Part shown: positions 7,164 to 10,930 of the stretch, piece by piece | Layout: each line of letters begins with the position of its first letter | Numbering within the stretch: position 1 is the first letter of the stretch | Source: Coriobacteriaceae bacterium | Lineage (GTDB): Bacteria > Actinomycetota > Coriobacteriia > Coriobacteriales > Coriobacteriaceae | NCBI GenBank assembly: GCA_902364975.1 | Contig: CABJFQ010000024.1 | Span: 1 to 10,930, forward strand | Direction: 5' to 3' | Length of the DNA stretch: 10,930 nt | The notes under the pieces: model-generated | Seen by the model: the letters and a program-made list of their open reading frames with translations, nothing else | What the model was told of the DNA's origin: nothing | The model's database searches: none | Program-made: the position numbers and the translations under genes

Positions 7164-7208
7164 GTGTACCGCGCGTCCAAGATCTTCAAATTCAGCCGTC
7201 TGACATAA
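7164..7208 (+). pseudogene. C-terminal relic of a glycosyltransferase
   Basis: The plus-strand frame from 7164 reads VYRASKIFKFSRLT then TAA (7206-7208). The neighbouring minus-strand glycosyltransferase ends LYRLASKIFKFN. The match is codon for codon apart from one missing Leu codon, with 16 identical bases, AAGATCTTCAAATTCA (7179-7194, inverted at 7361-7376), and synonymous differences around them. Upstream of 7164 the similarity stops. The likely meaning is the tail of a second, otherwise lost, glycosyltransferase gene that once pointed toward the element at 7225-7333. Confidence 0.5.
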
Positions 7209-7224
7209 AGCGAGACATAGCAGA

Positions 7225-7333
7225 GGACCCCTGGTCCTTAACTTGATACGAGTTCCGCACGCAAAGGAGGCGCCAGTGGCGCCTCCGTCTTGCGCAGGAC
7301 TGTTCGAAGTAGCAAGTTAAGGACCAGGGGTCC
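7225..7333 (+). repeat. Long hairpin element 2 with conserved core
   Basis: The arms 7225-7245 and 7313-7333 are a perfect 21-bp inverted repeat unrelated in sequence to the arms of element 1. On the plus strand the core begins three bases inside the arm with CGAGTTCCGCACG (7249-7261). It continues through CGCAA/TTGCG (7260-7264 with 7290-7294) and a perfect 9-bp apical stem with an AGT loop (7266-7286), then closes with CAGGACTGT (7295-7303) and nine more bases before the second arm. AGTTCC (7251-7256) can pair with GGACT (7297-7301). It ends 22 bases from the stop codon of the convergent glycosyltransferase, so it may also act as a bidirectional terminator. Confidence 0.8.
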
Positions 7334-7355
7334 CCGTTACCCGAGCGTTTCTGCC

Positions 7356-8387
7356 CTAGTTGAATTTGAAGATCTTTGAGGCAAGACGGTATAGGCCGAG
7401 TGTGGTTTTGTCTCCGGCACGACCGCGGAGGTTAGTGAAGAAGCCGACCACACCGTAACGTGCACGACGATACATACGCTCGTCATAGGCCTTCAAATCA
7501 TTCCACAGCGTCTTCAGGCGCTCATCGGCACAATCTTCCTCGGAAAGCTTGGTGAGCACCGAGCAAATCGCCATCATCATGGTGAAGTAGCCCATCATGT
7601 ACGAACGCAGACGCGAGGACTCAACGTCCTGGTACAGGTGGAACGATTCCATCATGATGCGCGTTACGCGGAACTGCTGACCCAGGCGCTTGACCATCGT
7701 GGCCTCATTGACGCTCTGGCCCTCGCGACCGATAAAGTAGCGATAGAGGTCGATGTCGGCGTAGTACATGGTCTTGCAGCGCGGCAGCGGCACGTATGCG
7801 TAGATATTATCCACGTAGAACGTGTGTGCCGGCATAGGCAGATTGGACTCACGCAGCACATCGGTGCGATAGCACAGGCTGTGCATAAGCAGGTTCTGAT
7901 CGGGACGGAAGTGTCCGATCTGGTCCCAAGAGAAAATCTTTTTGCGCGGCAGGGCAAACTTGTAGCCAATAGCGGTATGCGTGCCCTCGTAAACCTTCTC
8001 GTACACGTAGTTCGAGATAAACAGGTCGACGCGCTGGTCGCGCTCCTCAAAGCCACGCAGAATCGACAGCATGGTCGAAAGCGCCGCACCGTCGAGCCAG
8101 TCGTCCGAGTCAACGACCTTATAGTACGTACCATGCGCCTCACGCAGGCCCGAGAGGACGGCGATACCGTGGCCGCCATTCTCCTGGTGCACCGCGCGGA
8201 TGATTCCAGGATAACGGGCCTCCCACTCGTCGGCCTTGGCGGCCGTCTCGTCCTTGGAGCCGTCGTCCACCACGATAATCTCGATATCGGTGGCGTAATT
8301 GCTCCCCTCCAAGATGGAGGTGATGCAATGGTCCATGTCCTTGGCGGCGTTATATGAGGGAATACCGAATGTTATGACTTTATGCAT
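7356..8387 (-). CDS. Family 2 glycosyltransferase
   Basis: The 343-residue protein has a GT-A fold of the GT2 family: KVITFGIPSYNAAKDM at the N terminus, IIVVDDGSKDET with the nucleotide-binding Asp residues (37-48), NGGHGIAVLSGLREAHGTYYKVVDSDDWLD with the metal-binding DSDD (70-99), YVDNIYAY with a possible catalytic Asp193 (191-198), and YRYFIGREGQSV (215-226). It transfers a sugar from a nucleotide donor, presumably in a surface polysaccharide; acceptor and sugar are unknown. No membrane segment is evident. The start at 8387 is preferred because the GT2 domain begins there; an ATG at 8405 would add six residues. The start overlaps the last codons of glf by eight bases and lacks a clear ribosome binding site, so translational coupling is likely. 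Galactofuranose as donor is a guess from the neighbour. Confidence 0.9.
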   Translation of the reverse strand: MHKVITFGIPSYNAAKDMDHCITSILEGSNYATDIEIIVVDDGSKDETAAKADEWEARYPGIIRAVHQENGGHGIAVLSGLREAHGTYYKVVDSDDWLDGAALSTMLSILRGFEERDQRVDLFISNYVYEKVYEGTHTAIGYKFALPRKKIFSWDQIGHFRPDQNLLMHSLCYRTDVLRESNLPMPAHTFYVDNIYAYVPLPRCKTMYYADIDLYRYFIGREGQSVNEATMVKRLGQQFRVTRIMMESFHLYQDVESSRLRSYMMGYFTMMMAICSVLTKLSEEDCADERLKTLWNDLKAYDERMYRRARYGVVGFFTNLRGRAGDKTTLGLYRLASKIFKFN

Positions 8388-9582
8388 GGCAGGCGATAAT
8401 CTCATCCGAAAGATCGAGGGCAGAATTGGTCACGGCGTCCATATCGTAGTAACGATACTCGGCCAGACGACCCACCGGGTGGAAGTTCGTCAGGTTCTGG
8501 ACGCGCTCAAGGTAGCGCTCATAGAGCTCACGGTTCTCGGGCTCCAGAATAGCGTAGTACGGCGTCTCGCCCGAGCCGGGCGTATAGGCCTTGGAGTACT
8601 CCTTCATGATGGTGGTCTTGCCGGGCAGGACCTGACCAGTCATGTTCTTGAACTCGGTGATGCGCGTATAGTCCTCGCTCGTGGTGTAGTTGACGGTGCC
8701 CACGGGCTGGAACTGGTCCATATCGAGCGTCTCGAACTTCATATCGAGCGTGCGGTACGGCAGCGCGCCCAGGTCGAGGTTGAATAGCTCGTCGAGCGGA
8801 CCGGTGTAGACGATCTCGCCGCCATAGACCTTGCCGTCGATCTTGACGGTGGTCTCGTCGATTTCAAAGAGGTCACGGGCGTCTACGTCACAGAATACGT
8901 CGATCAGATCGTGATCGAGCATATGCTCGAACAGCGCGGTATAGCCGTCCTGCGGCATGCCCTGGAAAGGAGCCTGCGGGAAGTAGCGATCGTCATCGCC
9001 CACAAAGACGGGAACGCGGCCGGTGATCGAGGGGTCGATCTGGTCGGGCGTCTGGCCCCACTGCTTCATGGTGTAATGCAAAAAGACGTTCTCATAGACA
9101 TAATCGGCGACCTCGGCAAGATCCGGGTCGTTCTTCTTGCGCAGCTCCATAATGGGCACCTTGACGTCCTTGCCAAAGGTCTCCACGAGCTTTTGGTACA
9201 GCTCCTCGCCGCGCTCATCGCCAAAGGCGAGCTTGAGGCTCGCATGGTTAAAGGGTACGGGCATGAGGGTGCCGTTGATGTTGGCGAGCACCTTGTGCTG
9301 GTAGTCCGTCCACTTGGTAAAGCGCGACAGGAAGTTATGGACGCGCTCATTAAAAGTGTGATAGATGTGCGGACCGTACTCGTGGACCAGGATTCCGGCC
9401 TCGTCAGTGCAGTCGTAGGCATTACCCGCGATGTGGCCGCGACGCTCCAAAACGGCAACACGATAGCCGATAGTTTCGGCAAGACGGCGGGCGCAAACGG
9501 CACCGGCATAACCGGCGCCGACAACGATCATGTCGTACGCACCGGCATTAAAGCCTTCAGGCAGGCCTGAGGTAATCTGCAT
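8380..9582 (-). CDS. glf: UDP-galactopyranose mutase
   Basis: This flavoenzyme interconverts UDP-galactopyranose and UDP-galactofuranose, the donor for galactofuranose in surface glycans. The 400 residues show an FAD-binding Rossmann motif YDMIVVGAGYAGAVCARRLA (16-35), VLERRGHIAGNAYD (44-57), the family block HEYGPHIYHTFN (67-78), VPFNHASLKLAF (109-120), the substrate-site region FLHYTMKQWG (167-176) and RVPVFVGDDDRYFP (189-202), and the C-terminal FHPVGRLAEYRYYDMD (367-382), which contacts the flavin. The length is typical (about 370-400), with a short N-terminal extension. AAGGAG (9588-9593, minus) lies five bases before the ATG. It is first in a two-gene unit with the glycosyltransferase. 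Confidence 0.96.
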   Translation of the reverse strand: MQITSGLPEGFNAGAYDMIVVGAGYAGAVCARRLAETIGYRVAVLERRGHIAGNAYDCTDEAGILVHEYGPHIYHTFNERVHNFLSRFTKWTDYQHKVLANINGTLMPVPFNHASLKLAFGDERGEELYQKLVETFGKDVKVPIMELRKKNDPDLAEVADYVYENVFLHYTMKQWGQTPDQIDPSITGRVPVFVGDDDRYFPQAPFQGMPQDGYTALFEHMLDHDLIDVFCDVDARDLFEIDETTVKIDGKVYGGEIVYTGPLDELFNLDLGALPYRTLDMKFETLDMDQFQPVGTVNYTTSEDYTRITEFKNMTGQVLPGKTTIMKEYSKAYTPGSGETPYYAILEPENRELYERYLERVQNLTNFHPVGRLAEYRYYDMDAVTNSALDLSDEIIACHA

Positions 9583-9596
9583 CGATACTCCTTGTC

Positions 9597-9626
9597 AAAA
9601 GCCACACGCTTTTTAACTGGGCTTTT
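9597..9626 (-). promoter_or_regulatory. Leader hairpin next to the glf ribosome binding site
   Basis: AAAAGCC (9597-9603 on the plus strand) and GGCTTTT (9620-9626) form a 7-bp inverted repeat in the glf leader, ending three bases from the AAGGAG. A second small dyad, CTCGA/TCGAG (9628-9632 and 9640-9644), lies just upstream in the transcript. The stem is AU-rich at one end, so the effect may be small. Confidence 0.3.
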
Positions 9627-9661
9627 TCTCGAACATACGTCGAGACATATTTATCAGAGCG

Positions 9662-9667
9662 ATTATA
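9662..9667 (-). promoter_or_regulatory. -10 box of the glf promoter
   Basis: The minus strand reads TATAAT, a perfect -10, about 80 bases upstream of the glf ATG. The -35 at 17 bases (9685-9690) reads CTCATT, a poor match, and overlaps the -10 of the opposing pta promoter. Confidence 0.55.
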
Positions 9668-9681
9668 GCGCTAATGCGTCC

Positions 9682-9687
9682 TATAAT
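9682..9687 (+). promoter_or_regulatory. -10 box of the pta promoter
   Basis: A perfect TATAAT on the plus strand lies about 128 bases before the pta ATG. No good -35 is found at 16-18 bases, and that position overlaps the -10 of the glf promoter. A 6-bp dyad, GAGCTT/AAGCTC (9688-9693 and 9706-9711), overlaps the expected transcript start. Confidence 0.6.
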
Positions 9688-9739
9688 GAGCTTGCCACAC
9701 AAGGAAAGCTCAAGCACCGCGGCGTACATTATTGAAAGG

Positions 9740-9764
9740 TAAACCCGCTAGCAGCGGGTTTATT
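9740..9764 (+). terminator. Terminator-like hairpin inside the pta leader
   Basis: A perfect 10-bp stem (9740-9749 with 9753-9762, all pairs Watson-Crick, loop AGC) ends in TTTATT. It sits between the pta -10 box and the pta start, 50 bases before the ATG. It therefore looks like a leader attenuator, or the end of a short RNA. An additional pta promoter downstream of it is possible, but I see none. Confidence 0.5.
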
Positions 9765-9814
9765 CGTGGACAGCCGAGGGCCTGGAGCTTAGCGAAACGC
9801 TTGTAAGGAGTATC

Positions 9815-10795
9815 ATGAGCGATTTCCTGAACCGTATGAAGTCTGCCGCCAAGGCCGACCTTAAGACGATCGTCCTGCCCGAGGGCGAGGATCCGCGTAC
9901 CATCGTCGCGGCAAACAAAATCATCGAGGAGGGCCTGGCAAAGCTCGTCATCCTGGGCAACCCCGACGAGATCGATGTTCCCGGCGCCACCGTCATCGAC
10001 CCGCGCAACGCCGAGAAGCACGAGGAGTACGCGCAGAAGTTTGCCGAGCTCCGCGCCAAGAAGGGCGTCACCATCGAGCAGGCTCGTGCCCAGGTGATGG
10101 ACGCCACCTACTTTGGCACCATGATGGTCAAGATGGGCGATGCCGACGGCCTGGTCTCCGGTGCCTGCCACTCCACCGCCGACACCCTGCGCCCCGCGCT
10201 GCAGATCCTCAAGACTGCCCCGGGCACCAAGCTGGTCTCGGCCTTCTTCGTGATGTGCACCGACACCCCGCAATTCGGCACCGACGGTACGCTGATCTTC
10301 GCCGACTGCGGCCTCAACATCAACCCGTCCTCTGACGAGCTCTCCGAGATCGCCATCGCCTCGGCCCACTCCTGGTCCACCTTTATGGGCAATGTTGAGC
10401 CGCACGTGGCCATGCTCTCCTACTCCACCATGGGCTCCGCCGGTGGCGAGGTCGCCAAGAAGGTCCAGGAGGCCGTGAAGTTCTGCAAGGAGAAGGCACC
10501 CGAGCTCGCCATCGACGGCGACCTGCAGCTCGATGCTGCTATCGTCCCCACCGTCGCCCAGCTCAAGGCTCCCGGCTCCTCCGTCGCCGGTAAGGCCAAC
10601 GTGCTCGTGTTCCCCGACCTCGAGGCCGGCAACATCGGCTACAAGCTGGTCCAGCGCTTCGCCGGCGCCGACGCTTACGGCCCCATTCTGCAGGGCATCG
10701 CCAAGCCGGTCAACGACCTGTCGCGCGGCTGCTCTGCCGACGACATCGTGGGTGTCGTGGCCATCACCGCCGTCCAGGCTCAGATGGCTGAGTAG
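9815..10795 (+). CDS. pta: Phosphate acetyltransferase (short form)
   Basis: Pta converts acetyl-CoA and phosphate to acetyl phosphate and CoA, feeding acetate kinase for ATP in fermentation. The 326 residues correspond to the short, catalytic-domain-only class (about 325-335). Motifs seen are KTIVLPEGEDPRTIVAA (17-33), GDADGLVSGACHSTADTLRPA (108-128), ADCGLNINPS (163-172), LSYSTMGSA (201-209), FPDLEAGNIGYKL (266-278), and GPILQGIAKPVNDLSRGC (289-306), where Ser303 and Arg304 match the catalytic pair of the archaeal enzyme. AAGGAG (9805-9810) lies four bases before the ATG. The codons are strongly biased to C-ending forms, suggesting high expression. Acetate kinase, the usual next gene, is not in the window; a strong hairpin separates pta from whatever follows. 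Confidence 0.97.
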   Translation: MSDFLNRMKSAAKADLKTIVLPEGEDPRTIVAANKIIEEGLAKLVILGNPDEIDVPGATVIDPRNAEKHEEYAQKFAELRAKKGVTIEQARAQVMDATYFGTMMVKMGDADGLVSGACHSTADTLRPALQILKTAPGTKLVSAFFVMCTDTPQFGTDGTLIFADCGLNINPSSDELSEIAIASAHSWSTFMGNVEPHVAMLSYSTMGSAGGEVAKKVQEAVKFCKEKAPELAIDGDLQLDAAIVPTVAQLKAPGSSVAGKANVLVFPDLEAGNIGYKLVQRFAGADAYGPILQGIAKPVNDLSRGCSADDIVGVVAITAVQAQMAE

Positions 10796-10854
10796 CGGAC
10801 GTATCCTCTCGGGACCCTACAGGGTAAAGCTCTGAAAACGTCCTCGGACATGTC

Positions 10855-10893
10855 GGAAGCCCCCGCTGCGCACTACGTGCGGCGGGGGCTTCC
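10855..10893 (+). terminator. Strong hairpin after pta
   Basis: Arms 10855-10866 and 10882-10893 form a perfect 12-bp stem, with a 2-base bulge and then a 5-bp inner stem (CGCAC with GTGCG around TAC). No T-run follows, so it is a GC-rich hairpin without the classical tail. Upstream, GGACGT/ACGTCC, ACCCT/AGGGT and GTCC/GGAC dyads make the 3' region of the pta message structured. It most likely ends pta transcription. Confidence 0.65.
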
Positions 10894-10930
10894 TCCGTCC
10901 TGACGCTCCTATTTGGCAAGGTGTTTTTTA

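Larger units (their letters stand above)
6994..7355. other. Convergent intergenic region with two hairpin elements and a gene relic
   Basis: This stretch separates the plus-strand peptidase from the minus-strand glycosyltransferase. It consists of a short spacer, a long hairpin element (7006-7130), a 94-base segment containing a short glycosyltransferase relic (7164-7208), a second long hairpin element (7225-7333), and a short spacer before the glycosyltransferase stop. No canonical terminator with a T-tract is present for either gene. Confidence 0.85.

Noticed and set aside
7008..7208. 66-residue plus-strand frame through hairpin element 1
   Set aside because: Most of it translates the inverted repeat. 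Only its last part resembles a protein, and that is a relic of a glycosyltransferase tail.
7006..7333. CRISPR array or retron
   Set aside because: There are only two inverted, non-identical units, no regularly spaced direct repeats, and no Cas or reverse transcriptase gene in the window.
8911..9570. 219-residue plus-strand frame
   Set aside because: It is antisense to glf, whose motifs are unambiguous on the minus strand.
10913..10918. TTGGCA at the right end as a -35 box of the next gene
   Set aside because: The window ends before a -10 box could be seen.

Overview
The window looks like chromosomal DNA of a high-GC gut actinobacterium of the class Coriobacteriia, most likely Collinsella or a close relative. 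This is inferred from base composition, codon use and gene content (arginine deiminase, Ppk1, a long-tailed rRNA methyltransferase neighbourhood, UDP-galactopyranose mutase, short Pta); no rRNA or marker gene was available to confirm it.

Layout. Positions 1-257 (minus) hold the start of arginine deiminase arcA. An AT-rich, gene-free divergent region of about 550 bases follows, with a structured arcA leader, dyad symmetries and candidate promoters. Polyphosphate kinase ppk1 (807-3248, plus) has an unusual Pro/Glu-rich C-terminal tail and ends in a clear intrinsic terminator. Next come a 23S rRNA uracil-5-methyltransferase (3350-4663), then a DJ-1/PfpI protein and a Maf nucleotide pyrophosphatase that overlap by four bases (4770-5890) behind a good sigma-70-type promoter, then a P1-family (DmpA-like) peptidase (5992-6993). 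Convergent to these, on the minus strand, is a two-gene unit: glf (UDP-galactopyranose mutase, 9582-8380) and a family-2 glycosyltransferase (8387-7356), with an 8-base overlap. Diverging from glf is pta (9815-10795), with back-to-back -10 boxes in the shared intergenic region. A strong hairpin follows pta.

The most interesting part is the convergent intergenic region 6994-7355. It contains two long rod-like hairpin elements (7006-7130, conserved strand minus; 7225-7333, conserved strand plus). Their outer arms are near-perfect inverted repeats of 29 and 21 bp with unrelated sequences. Their cores share CGAGTTCCGCACG on the 5' side and CAGGACTGT on the 3' side, in the same order and at nearly the same distance from the outer helix. 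Outer and apical stems differ in sequence but keep pairing. This pattern, a fixed internal loop held between variable helices, is what a structured RNA (or DNA hairpin) under selection looks like, and not what a MITE with conserved ends looks like. Between the two elements is a short plus-strand relic that encodes the same C-terminal peptide as the neighbouring minus-strand glycosyltransferase, so the spot has probably been rearranged.

Functional themes: arginine fermentation and acetate/ATP formation (ArcA, Pta), phosphate storage (Ppk1), nucleotide and protein housekeeping (Maf, DJ-1), rRNA modification, and surface glycan synthesis (Glf plus glycosyltransferase).
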